A DNA stretch of 64,000 nt from Bog-473 sp052148295 (GTDB taxonomy: Bacteria > Actinomycetota > Acidimicrobiia > Acidimicrobiales > RAAP-2), in contig JBKQIP010000065.1 in the NCBI GenBank assembly GCA_052148295.1, positions 1 through 64,000 on the forward strand. The letters are read 5' to 3'. This document shows, piece by piece, positions 33,146-41,091 of the stretch. The position numbers and the translations under genes are program-made. Position 1 is the first letter of the stretch; every line of letters starts with the position of its first letter. The notes beneath the pieces are model-generated. The model made no database searches, had not been told where the DNA came from, and saw nothing but the letters and a program-made list of their open reading frames with translations.

Positions 33146-33378
33146 CCTCCGGAGACCGGCGGGATAACGGCGACCTCGTCGGCATCGGTGACGCGCGCGT
33201 CGCGTCCGGCCGCTTCCCCGTTCAGCCACACCTGGGAAACGGCCACGACCTGCGCGAATTCCTCACCGAACCGCTGCGTAGCCGCTGCGATGACGTCGGA
33301 CACGCTCTGCCCCGGCAGGGTCACGCTGGATGTGCCGGCCGCCACGCGGGCCGGACCGAAGAGCCGCACGGAAGCCAT
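33142..33378 (-). CDS. moaD: MoaD, molybdopterin synthase sulfur carrier
   Basis: A 78-residue ubiquitin-like protein. It starts VRLFGPARVAAG and ends in EVAVIPPVSGG, the required Gly-Gly tail that is thiocarboxylated. It is the small subunit of molybdopterin synthase with MoaE. It lies two bases after moaA and overlaps moaC (ATGA). Confidence 0.93.
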   Translation of the reverse strand: MASVRLFGPARVAAGTSSVTLPGQSVSDVIAAATQRFGEEFAQVVAVSQVWLNGEAAGRDARVTDADEVAVIPPVSGG

Positions 33379-33380
33379 CG

Positions 33381-34460
33381 CTAGCCTCCGATCATGGACA
33401 TGGACCGGGCCGGGCTGAGAAATCCGGGCTCATTGATGCCGTGGCCCGGAAACTTCGCCCAGACGGACTTCCGGAACAGGAGCGCGAGTTCGGCATCGGT
33501 TCCGCCGCCGCGCAGGAGGGAACGCACGGTCTGTTCGTCGTCGGAGAACAGGCAGTTGCGCAACGCGCCGTCCGCGGTGAGGCGGAGGCGGTCGCACGTG
33601 CCGCAGAACGGCTCCGTGACGCTGGAGATCAAGCCGATCTCCCCGCGCCCGTCGGCGAAGCGGAACCGCTCGGCCGGCGCCGAGCCGGCCTGATCGGAGA
33701 CCGGCTCGAGCGGCCAGACGGCTGAGATCCGGGCCAGGACCTCGCGCCCCGGCACGAGATGGTCCCGGTCCCATTTCCCCTGTGCGTCGAGAGGCATGAA
33801 TTCGATGAAGCGCACGATGCGTCCAGTCTCCCGGGCGAAGGAGGCGAAGTCGATGATCTCCTCGTCGTTCTGTCCGCGGAGGAGCACCACATTGACCTTC
33901 AGCGGCCGCAGGCCGGCTGCTTCGGCGGCCTGCATTGCCTGAAGGACGACCGGCAGGCTGCCGCGCCGGCGGATGCCGGCAAAGCGCTCGGTCCGCAGCG
34001 AGTCACAGCTCACGTTGACCCGACGCAGACCGGCGGCCGCCAGCGGTGCGGCCATCCGGGACAGCTCGGTGCCATTGGTCGTGAGGGCGAGGTCGTCGAA
34101 GCCGAGCTGCGCCAGAGAGTGGATGAACCCGGGCAGGCCCTTGCGGATCAAAGGTTCACCGCCGGTGATCCGCACCGCGGTGACCCCGAGGTCGCGGGCC
34201 ACCCGGGCCACGCGGGTCATCTCGTCGAAGGTCAGGAGCTCCCGCGGCGACATGAAGGGGAGTCCTTCTTCAGGCATGCAGTACACGCAGCGGAGATTGC
34301 AGCGATCGGTCACCGAGATCCGCAGATCGCGGTGCACCCGCCCATAGGTGTCCACCAGCGGGCCCTCTCCCGGCATCGTCCGCTCCTGCCGTTCCGCCGC
34401 ACCGCCGGGCGCGCCGCGGTGCGGTCTCACGGAGAGACGCACGGGCACCGACGTCGTCAC
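33381..34460 (-). CDS. moaA: MoaA, GTP 3',8-cyclase (radical SAM)
   Basis: A 359-residue protein from GTG 34460, which overlaps the moeA stop; ATG 34376 is the alternative. SVTDRCNLRCVYCMPEE is the radical-SAM cluster site (CxxxCxxC). TNGTE and NVSCDSL are family motifs. FCGTCDRLRLTADGALRNCL is the second 4Fe-4S site that binds GTP, and the protein ends in Gly-Gly as MoaA should. With MoaC it makes the first pterin intermediate of molybdenum cofactor. Confidence 0.95.
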   Translation of the reverse strand: MTTSVPVRLSVRPHRGAPGGAAERQERTMPGEGPLVDTYGRVHRDLRISVTDRCNLRCVYCMPEEGLPFMSPRELLTFDEMTRVARVARDLGVTAVRITGGEPLIRKGLPGFIHSLAQLGFDDLALTTNGTELSRMAAPLAAAGLRRVNVSCDSLRTERFAGIRRRGSLPVVLQAMQAAEAAGLRPLKVNVVLLRGQNDEEIIDFASFARETGRIVRFIEFMPLDAQGKWDRDHLVPGREVLARISAVWPLEPVSDQAGSAPAERFRFADGRGEIGLISSVTEPFCGTCDRLRLTADGALRNCLFSDDEQTVRSLLRGGGTDAELALLFRKSVWAKFPGHGINEPGFLSPARSMSMIGG

Positions 34461-35692
34461 GGGGCCCCCAGCCGATCGGCCTCGAGCAGGAGCACGTCCA
34501 CGGCTGCACCCGCCGGAGCTCCCTCGCCGTCGGGGAGGAGGAGGAGGGCGTTGGCCTCGGCCATGGCATGGAGCTGGTGCGACTCCTGCCCCCGGCCCGC
34601 ACGGACGCGCCACCTACCCTCGGGGTCGACCGTGACCCGGGCCCGGAGGAGGTGGAGCTTCCCGTCGCGCTGTCGCGGCAGCGCCTCTTCGGAGACGGCG
34701 CGCACCACGGGTCGCAGGGGCGAACGGTGCCCACCGAGCAGGCGCAGGGATGGCCGCACGAAGAGCTCGAAGCTCACCATCGCCGAGACCGGGTTCCCCG
34801 GCAGCGCGAAGACCGGCGTACCCGACCCCGCCAGAAGGCCGAAGGCAAAGGGCTTGGCCGGCTTGATGGCAACCTGCATCCAGCGCATCGATCCGGAGCT
34901 GAGCTTTTCGAGGACGGTCCGGACGAGATCGAGATCGCCGACACTGACCCCGCCACTGGTGACCACGGCGTCACAGGTCGCGCCGCCGCGGGACAGCACG
35001 TCAACCAGCGCCGACTCGTCGTCGCCCACGAGGCCGAGGTCCACGCAGGCCCATCCTTCCCGGCGTGCCAGCGCGAGGAGGGTGTGCCGGTTGGCGTCCC
35101 GGATCTTCCCCGGGGGGAGTGGCCCAGGGTCGGTGGAGAGCTCGTCACCGGTCGAGAGCACCCCGACGGTCGGCCGCGGATGGACCACCACCCGGGTGAG
35201 TCCCTGGCTGGCCAGCACCCCGACGTGCGCCGGAGTGAGCACGCAACCGGCGGGCACGATGACGTCACCGATGGCAACATCGCGGCCGGGTTGCCGCACG
35301 AAGTCGCCGCGCTCGAGTGCACGCAGGATGGTCACCCCGGCGCCTCCGGGCTCGGCCTCGGTCTGCTCGATCATGCAGACGGCATCTGCCCCCGCCGGCA
35401 ACGGGGCTCCGGTCATGATGCGGGCCGCCTGCCCCGGACCGACCGCCCCATCGAGGAGGTGACCGGCCATGACCGAACCGATCACGTCGAGCCGGACGGG
35501 TGCGCCGCGAGTGTCCTGCGCCCTGACGGCGAAGCCGTCCATGGAGGAATTGGTGAAGGGCGGCACCGGCTCCGTGGCGACAACAGGCCCCGCGGCGACA
35601 CACCCCACGGCGTCGTCGAGCACCATGGGCCGGCCCGCCAACGGGGTGCAGAGCCCGAACACGAACTGCTGCGCCTCGTCGAGCGGGATCAT
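34457..35692 (-). CDS. moeA: MoeA, molybdopterin molybdenumtransferase
   Basis: A 411-residue protein. PFTNSSMDGFAVRAQD is the N-terminal signature. RIMTGAPLPAGADAVCMIE, then VLSTGDEL, TSGGVSVGDLDLV and ALPGNPVSAMVSFELFVRP follow in the MoeA order. It inserts molybdenum into adenylated molybdopterin made by MogA. It overlaps moaE (ATGA) and moaA (GTGA), so five genes are translationally linked. Confidence 0.95.
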   Translation of the reverse strand: MIPLDEAQQFVFGLCTPLAGRPMVLDDAVGCVAAGPVVATEPVPPFTNSSMDGFAVRAQDTRGAPVRLDVIGSVMAGHLLDGAVGPGQAARIMTGAPLPAGADAVCMIEQTEAEPGGAGVTILRALERGDFVRQPGRDVAIGDVIVPAGCVLTPAHVGVLASQGLTRVVVHPRPTVGVLSTGDELSTDPGPLPPGKIRDANRHTLLALARREGWACVDLGLVGDDESALVDVLSRGGATCDAVVTSGGVSVGDLDLVRTVLEKLSSGSMRWMQVAIKPAKPFAFGLLAGSGTPVFALPGNPVSAMVSFELFVRPSLRLLGGHRSPLRPVVRAVSEEALPRQRDGKLHLLRARVTVDPEGRWRVRAGRGQESHQLHAMAEANALLLLPDGEGAPAGAAVDVLLLEADRLGAP

Positions 35693-36210
35693 GCCTCGGC
35701 GCTCGCGGCGGGCGACCTCACGCCGGGCGGAGGTGACGCCAGGGCCCCGTCGTGCTCATGGGAACAGAGGCTCCAGTCGGATCCGCCGGCCCAGATCTCC
35801 CGTTTCCAGATGGGAACGGTCTGCTTGACCGTGTCGATGCAGAACTCCGCCGCGGCAAAGGCTTCCCTCCGATGGGGCGTCGACGCCACGACCACGACGG
35901 CGGTCTCTCCCACCGAAAGGGGGCCCACCCGGTGCAGCAGCACCAGGCGGCCCACCTCGGGCCAACGTGCTCGGGCCGCACCGGCAACGGAGCTCAGACG
36001 CGGCACGACCTGTTCCTCATAGGCTTCGTACTCCAGGCAGGTCACGCCCGGGCGCCCCGCCGAATGATCGCGGACGGCGCCGCAGAAGGTGACGATGGCA
36101 CCGCACCCGGGACGGCCGGCCCAGCGCCAGGCCTCGTCGACGGGGAGCGGTCCGTGGCCGACGGCCAGCCACTCGTCGCCGGCCGGCTGCGGCCACTGGC
36201 CCGGCGTCAC
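35689..36210 (-). CDS. moaE: MoaE, molybdopterin synthase large subunit
   Basis: A 173-residue protein from GTG 36210. CGAIVTFCGAVRDHSAGRPG is the conserved loop. YEAYEEQV, LLHRVGPLSVGETAVVVV and HRREAFAAAEFCIDTVKQTV follow, and the substrate-binding lysine segment IWKREIW is intact. It pairs with MoaD to convert cPMP to molybdopterin. The start overlaps the stop of the XdhC remnant. Confidence 0.95.
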   Translation of the reverse strand: MTPGQWPQPAGDEWLAVGHGPLPVDEAWRWAGRPGCGAIVTFCGAVRDHSAGRPGVTCLEYEAYEEQVVPRLSSVAGAARARWPEVGRLVLLHRVGPLSVGETAVVVVASTPHRREAFAAAEFCIDTVKQTVPIWKREIWAGGSDWSLCSHEHDGALASPPPGVRSPAASAEA

Positions 36211-36500
36211 GAAACGGCCCGGTGGATCGGCTCGGAGATGTCGCGGCGCGTGATGGGTGGCCGGTCGATCCTGTGGTCACGGCTCAACGCGCCGATCGCG
36301 CCCTGCGGTCCCGGTCGCTCCGCCCTCGGGGCCAGGTCGTGCGGGGGCGCCCCCTTCATGGCCATGGCGACTCCGGGCCCGGCTGAGCCGGTCGGGGCCA
36401 CGGCGACACGGCGCGTCCAGGCCACGCGACGGCCGGTGTCCTGCCATCGTTCGACATCTGCGAACACGTGCCTCACGGCTGCCCTCTCTCCCACCCGCAC
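36207..36500 (-). pseudogene. XdhC/CoxI-like N-terminal remnant
   Basis: Of 97 residues the first 47 resemble the start of XdhC-type molybdenum-cofactor chaperones: VFADVERWQDTGRRVAWTRR, VAVAPTGSAGPGVAMAM. Intact XdhC is about 200-370 residues, with a Rossmann domain. Here the sequence after residue 50 is Arg/Pro-rich and unlike the family, so most of the gene is lost. The frame is still coupled to moaE (GTGA overlap), so translation of this leader peptide may feed ribosomes into the moa operon. Confidence 0.5.
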
Positions 36501-36588
36501 GATCCCGCGGGACCGAGATGGACTCCAGAGTACTCAGGGCACCAGCACGATCGCGCCCCACCTCAGCGGTGATCGGCCGATCAATGGG

Positions 36589-37056
36589 TCAATGGGGCGT
36601 CGCACCGGCGAGGAGCTCGAGGGCGTGAGGCAGGACATCGACGACCGCTTCGATCGACTCCACGGCACCCTTCGGGGAGCCGGGGACGTTGAGGACCACA
36701 CACCGGCCCATCGTCCCCGCCAGGCCCCGTGAGAGCCGCCCGAGCGGACTGACGGCACGCATGGCCTCGGCCAGTCCCGGAGCCAGGCGTTCGATCACGC
36801 TGCCGGTCGCCTCCGGCGTGAGGTCGCTGGGGGAGAAGCCGGTCCCCCCGGTCGTCACGACGAGCCCGGAGAAATGGGCGGTCATGTCGGTCAGCGCCGC
36901 GGCCACCGGCGTCACCCCATCGGGAACGGTCCGTCGTTCGATGATCGCCACGCCGTGACGGGCGAGAGCATTGGCCAGTTCCTCTCCGGACCGGTCTTCA
37001 CGCAGGCCGCGGCTCACCGACTCCGAGACCGTGAGGATCTTGGCGTCGAACGGCAC
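36589..37056 (-). CDS. mogA: MogA/MoaB, molybdopterin adenylyltransferase
   Basis: A 155-residue protein. ILTVSESVSRGLREDRSGEE begins the MoCF_biosynth domain. GLVVTTGGTGFSPSDLTPEA is the pterin-binding TTGGTG loop, and VVLNVPGSPKGAVESIEAV the C-terminal motif. It adenylates molybdopterin before metal insertion by MoeA. It is the first gene of the minus-strand molybdenum-cofactor cluster, 89 bases upstream of the XdhC remnant. Confidence 0.93.
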   Translation of the reverse strand: MPFDAKILTVSESVSRGLREDRSGEELANALARHGVAIIERRTVPDGVTPVAAALTDMTAHFSGLVVTTGGTGFSPSDLTPEATGSVIERLAPGLAEAMRAVSPLGRLSRGLAGTMGRCVVLNVPGSPKGAVESIEAVVDVLPHALELLAGATPH

Positions 37057-37105
37057 GACGGCGACGCTATCCCGCCCCGATCTCGGCGGGCGCGATACTG
37101 ATGGG

Positions 37106-37723
37106 GTGGGAAAGACCTACGAGCACATCGAGGCGGTGCTGGCCGAGTGGCTGGTGGCGCAGCCGGTGTTCTTCGTGGCGACGTCCCCCCTGGCGGCCGA
37201 CGGGTCGATCAACTGCTCACCCAAGGGCAATCGGGGAGAGTTCGCCGTCCTCGGGGAGCGCACGGTTGCGTATCTCGACCAGACCGGCAGCGGTGTCGAG
37301 ACGATCGCCCACCTCCGGGAGAACGGCCGGATCGTGGTCATGTTCTGCGCCTTCGCCGGCCCACCGCGCATCGTCCGTTTGCACGGGACGGGTCGGGTCG
37401 TGACCACGGCCATGGCGGAATTTGCCGACGTGGCCTGCGCCTTCCCTGGGGGTGCCGGCGTGGGTGTCCGTTCGGTCATCGTGGTCGATGTGAGTCGTAT
37501 CTCGGACTCGTGCGGCTACGGCGTTCCGCTCATGTCGTTCGAGGGACACCGACCGACCATGGACCAGTGGTCCGCCCGGAAGGGACCGGAGGGCATACGG
37601 AACTACTGGTCGGAGAAGAACGCCGTGAGCATCGACAACCTGGAGGGACTCTCCGATCCGGAGAAGGCGCCCAGCGAAGGACCAAACGGCGCGAACGCCG
37701 AGAAGGTCGTGTCGGGGGACTAG
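37106..37723 (+). CDS. Pyridoxamine-phosphate-oxidase-like FMN-barrel protein
   Basis: A 205-residue protein from GTG 37106, divergent from mogA by 49 bases. FFVATSPLAADGSINCSPKG is the split-barrel FMN-binding start. VAYLDQTGSGVETIAHLREN and RIVVMFCAFAGPPRIVRLHG are the conserved beta segments of this COG3576-like subgroup. Relatives bind FMN or F420 and reduce small molecules; the substrate is unknown. The C-terminus is an acidic linker of about 30 residues. It overlaps the opposite lipoprotein gene by four bases. Confidence 0.85.
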   Translation: MGKTYEHIEAVLAEWLVAQPVFFVATSPLAADGSINCSPKGNRGEFAVLGERTVAYLDQTGSGVETIAHLRENGRIVVMFCAFAGPPRIVRLHGTGRVVTTAMAEFADVACAFPGGAGVGVRSVIVVDVSRISDSCGYGVPLMSFEGHRPTMDQWSARKGPEGIRNYWSEKNAVSIDNLEGLSDPEKAPSEGPNGANAEKVVSGD

Positions 37724-38604
37724 TGGCGAGAGCGCCGATCGGCTCTCTCCCGGGTCGACGATGCGCCCGCGGCGTGAGGGTCCGTGAGGAGGGAGTGTCG
37801 AGGGGCGGGGCGGGCCACGTCGTGGTCGTGGTGACCGGAGGGAAGGGGATCGGCGTCCAGGCCAGTGGTCGTGAGATCGCTCACCTCGGCCGTCTCGCCG
37901 GGGTCGATGTGGCCGACAAACCAGCCGGCCCGGCCAGGCCCGCCGTAGCCGGGTGGAATGGCCACCGAACCCCCCGCTCGTGGGGTCCCGTAGGCGGGCT
38001 TGGGGTTCGTGCCGGTCCACACGACGAACTGCACCCGGCCCTCAAAGGTCCGGGCACACTCATGCCACGGCAGAGCCGCATAGGGGCCGGATTCGCCTCC
38101 GACCACGGAGGACAGGTCGTAGCCCTCCTTGATATCGCCGATCGGGTTGTCCGGGTCTCCCGTGATCGAATAGATGTTGAAGAACCATTTGGCGCCGCCA
38201 AAGACGTTGTCCACCACCGCGATGCCGTGCACGACTCCGTTGGCGTTCTGGGTCACGTTCAGCACCTCGCCCTGCTGGGTGTGACCGGGGCTGGCGTCCC
38301 AGGTGGAGCAGGACTGTTCGTCCCGGGCCACGGGCGAGTTCGAGAACCAGTACGCGTCTCGCTCATCGCTGTTCTCCCCGCGTGGAGCGGTCGCAGAGAC
38401 GGACGTGCCCGACCCCGAGTACACGTACGTCGTAGCCGTCCCGTCGGGGTACTGATTGGTGATCGAGGCACCATCGAGATCTGATCCCACCGGCCCCGAC
38501 CCTTGGAGATACCCAGTGGCATCGAAGGGCAATTGGCATGCGGCGAGCCCCAGAGCACCGAGGGCGACCACGAGGACCGCGATCATCCACCTCCCGTTCC
38601 CCAT
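37720..38604 (-). CDS. Secreted lipoprotein of unknown function
   Basis: A 294-residue protein. The signal peptide MIAVLVVALGALGLAACQ ends in a clear lipobox (LAAC), so Cys23 should be lipidated. The mature domain is rich in Gly, Ser, Thr and Asn, with aromatic strands (WFFNIYSITGDPDNPIGD, RVQFVVWTGTNP) and two further cysteines. It looks like a beta-rich extracellular domain. A His/Asp/Arg-rich tail follows residue 245. No family recognised. Confidence 0.8.
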   Translation of the reverse strand: MGNGRWMIAVLVVALGALGLAACQLPFDATGYLQGSGPVGSDLDGASITNQYPDGTATTYVYSGSGTSVSATAPRGENSDERDAYWFSNSPVARDEQSCSTWDASPGHTQQGEVLNVTQNANGVVHGIAVVDNVFGGAKWFFNIYSITGDPDNPIGDIKEGYDLSSVVGGESGPYAALPWHECARTFEGRVQFVVWTGTNPKPAYGTPRAGGSVAIPPGYGGPGRAGWFVGHIDPGETAEVSDLTTTGLDADPLPSGHHDHDVARPAPRHSLLTDPHAAGASSTRERADRRSRH

Positions 38605-39003
38605 GTGCCGGCCTCAGTCTCCGCTCTCGAGCCAGCGTAGACGGGGCTGGGGTTGCGCCTGAGTCGGCGCCGACTCTGGCGACCGGGGTAGCCGGGCAAG
38701 ACCCCGAGGCTCGGATCCGGCGGGTTCCTACCGGATCGGCTTCTGTTGGTCCGGGCGGTGAGGAAGGCCGGCGTCGGCGCGCCCTCGGACGAGGCGTGCG
38801 CCATGACGTTGCCGGTCCTCACCCGTTTGGCCACGGCGAAGCCGTGCCTCCTCTGACGTCATGGTCTTGGCGTAGCCTGGCGGAGAGCGGTGAAGCCCCG
38901 AACCCGGGCTCACCTCCGTCCGGAGCCCGCTCCCGGACGGAAGAACCTGATATGACCATGCGGAGCCGAAGTGCGCCCCGCCCTGAATCCCGACAGGAGA
39001 CCC
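38605..39003. other. 400-base gap with a GC-rich hairpin leader
   Basis: No gene is supported. Near its right end CCGTCCGGAG and CTCCCGGACGG (38916-38940) form a hairpin with one bulged base and a CCCG loop, 64 bases before the membrane protein start. A second possible stem CCCGGGCTC lies just upstream. It could be a structured 5' leader. I do not recognise a riboswitch class in it. Confidence 0.4.
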
Positions 39004-39498
39004 GTGCCGCAGACCACGATCATCGACCGCTCGTTGGGGCTGGCCAAGATCGATTTCGCCCCGACGCACCGCCCGCCTTCGATGCTTCGCCTGGTGATGG
39101 CCACCGTGGTCGCCCTGGCCGGCTCCCTCCTCGCCGACCGCCTTCTGATCGCCATCGGCACGACGGTGTTCCCCTCGACGACGGGTTACGTGCATTTCCA
39201 GTTCCACGACTACGCCAAATTGACCGTAATCGGCGTCATCATCGCCTGTGTGGCCTGGCCCGTCGTCACCCGCATCTCGTCGGATCCACGATGGCTCTTC
39301 TTCCGCCTCGCCGTCGTGGTGACCGTGGTGTTGTTCCTACCCGACCTCTACATCCTGGCCAAGGGCCAGCCGGCCAAGGCAGTGGGGGTGCTCATGTGCA
39401 TGCACCTGGCCATCGCGCTCGTGACGTACAACGCCCTGGTCCACCTGGCCCCGGTGCGGCGGCGGCAGGATCGCCATGCGCCGGGGGCCAGCCGCTGA
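39004..39498 (+). CDS. Four-helix membrane protein (DUF6069-like)
   Basis: A 164-residue protein from GTG 39004, preceded by AGGAGA. Helices at about 27-50 (LVMATVVALAGSLLADRLLI), 72-92 (LTVIGVIIACVAWPVVTRI), 99-118 (WLFFRLAVVVTVVLFLPDLY) and 127-147 (VGVLMCMHLAIALVTYNALV). This spacing matches small actinobacterial DUF6069-type proteins. Function unknown. A hairpin-bearing leader precedes it. Confidence 0.75.
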   Translation: MPQTTIIDRSLGLAKIDFAPTHRPPSMLRLVMATVVALAGSLLADRLLIAIGTTVFPSTTGYVHFQFHDYAKLTVIGVIIACVAWPVVTRISSDPRWLFFRLAVVVTVVLFLPDLYILAKGQPAKAVGVLMCMHLAIALVTYNALVHLAPVRRRQDRHAPGASR

Positions 39499-40066
39499 GC
39501 AGCCAGGGGAGGCACGTCGTGGTCGCTGCGGCAACGCCGGCGGCAACCAGCATCGAGAGGACGGCAGGCGCCCGCCACCGACGTCGTGTCCTCTGGCCTC
39601 GCGGTGACGGGGTGAGCCGTCACCCGCTCGATCCGACCGAGCGGGGGGCGATGGCCGAGCCCACCCCGGTTGGGCGACTTGACACTTACTTGTAACTGAA
39701 TTCCCAGGGCGCCCTTACCTCGGACCCTTAGGTTGCGGGGTGACGCATCCCCTCTGCGTCGCTGTGCCGCCCGGGTCCGTGGCCTCCCACCGGTCCCCCC
39801 GTACACACCACGGACCCGGGCGGGGCATAACCTAAGCATCCTCGTCGCCAAAATTTCCGTCAGACCCCCGGAGCAGGAAGGACGGACACGGCGCTCGTCC
39901 CATCGGGCTCCCCGCTGAGAGATTGGGCCTCCGAGCAAATTCCGCCCGGACGCAAGGTGGCGCGGTGGTTCCCCTGCGGGCCATAGTGGCGGTGCCGCGC
40001 TGGGCGGTGCGGCGCTCTGCGTCTCATCGGTCAACGGCCGCGTGGAGAATTCTCGGGGGACGGACT
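39499..40066. other. Gene-free gap around the candidate RNA
   Basis: No protein gene is supported in these 568 bases. TTGACA at 39679-39684 and the short palindrome TTACTTGTAA (39686-39695) lie upstream of the structured segment and could be its promoter and operator, though no good -10 follows. The remainder, 39837-40066, is the leader of the SDR gene. Confidence 0.4.
39727..39836 (+). ncRNA. Candidate structured RNA with a three-way junction
   Basis: Outer arms CTTAGGTT (39727-39734) and AACCTAAG (39829-39836) pair perfectly. Inside, GACGCA-tcccctc-TGCGTC (39742-39760) makes one hairpin. A perfect 16-bp stem, CCGCCCGGGTCCGTGG (39767-39782) with its complement at 39808-39823, makes the second, with a 25-base C-rich loop. 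The nested pairing gives a closed three-way junction in a 568-base gene-free gap. The strand is uncertain. A mobile-element end (MITE) is the main alternative. No known RNA family was recognised. Confidence 0.45.
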
Positions 40067-40903
40067 ATGGGAAAACTGGACGGCAAGGTGGCGCTCATCA
40101 CCGGGGCAGCCCGTGGGCAGGGTCGGTCGCATGCGATTCGCCTGGCCGAGGAGGGGGCGAGCATCATTGCCGCCGACATCTGTGAGGACGTGGACTCGAT
40201 CGCCGAGCTCTACCCGTTGGCCCGCCCATCGGATCTCGATGAGACCGTTCGCCTGGTGGAGAGTGCCGGTGGCCGGATCATGGCCGTCAAGGCCGATGTA
40301 CGGGACTATGACGCGCTGCACGACCTCGTGCAGTCGGGCCTCGAGCGCTTCGGCCACGTGGATATCTGTCTGGCCAACGCCGGGGTGGTCGCGCTGAAGA
40401 GAGCGTGGGAGACGCCCGAGGAGACGTGGGACGACGTCATCGGCATCAACCTCAAAGGGGTGTGGAACACGGTCCGGGCGGTGATACCGGCGATGATCGA
40501 GCGGGGACAGGGCGGCTCGATCGTCATCACCAGCTCCGTCGCGGGCCTTCGGGGCTATGCCAACACGTCGGCCTACTCGGCCTCCAAGCACGGGGTCGTG
40601 GGGCTCATGCAGTCGCTGGCCAACGAGCTGGCCCCCTTCTCGATCCGGGTGAACACGGTGCATCCCATGAACGTCGACACACCGATGCTCCAGAACGAGG
40701 GTACGTATCGGCTCTTCCTCCCGGAAATGGAGAATCCCGGCCGCGAGGAGATGGCCGAGATGTGCATGGACTTTGCCCTCCTTCCCATCCCGTGGGCCGA
40801 AGCGAGGGATGTGACGGCAGCCGTCCTGTGGCTGGTGTCGGACGACGCCCGGTACGTGACGGGGATACAGCTGCCGGTGGACGGCGGGACCATCCTGAAG
40901 TAG
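40067..40903 (+). CDS. Mycofactocin-coupled SDR family oxidoreductase
   Basis: A 278-residue protein from ATG 40067, preceded by GGGGGACGG. The start GKVALITGAARGQGRSHAIR and the long insert DICEDVDSIAELYPLARPSD with LDETVRLVE are the hallmarks of the mycofactocin-coupled SDR subfamily, which keeps its NAD bound and passes electrons to mycofactocin. The catalytic YSASKHGVVGLM is canonical. The C-terminus ends TGIQLPVDGGTILK as expected. No mycofactocin synthesis genes (mftA-F) are in the window. The two amidohydrolases that follow may share a catabolic route. Confidence 0.92.
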   Translation: MGKLDGKVALITGAARGQGRSHAIRLAEEGASIIAADICEDVDSIAELYPLARPSDLDETVRLVESAGGRIMAVKADVRDYDALHDLVQSGLERFGHVDICLANAGVVALKRAWETPEETWDDVIGINLKGVWNTVRAVIPAMIERGQGGSIVITSSVAGLRGYANTSAYSASKHGVVGLMQSLANELAPFSIRVNTVHPMNVDTPMLQNEGTYRLFLPEMENPGREEMAEMCMDFALLPIPWAEARDVTAAVLWLVSDDARYVTGIQLPVDGGTILK

Positions 40904-41091
40904 CCGGGTCGTCCCGCCCCGAGTGGGACGCTCCGGGCGACCGCGCTGAGCCCACCGGCCCGTCGGAACCACACGGACCGGGTAGACGATCGGCCGCACC
41001 TGGCCTATCGTGTCGTGGCACGTCCAGCCCGGTAGGTTCGTGGCACCTACGAGATCTGCCATCGGCTCTGGCTACGCGGGGAGGATCGCCG

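Noticed and set aside
38900..38965. Possible TPP riboswitch, from GAACCTGAT near 38945
   Set aside because: Only that nonamer matches. The essential CTGAGA and downstream GCG-AGGGA elements are absent or misplaced.
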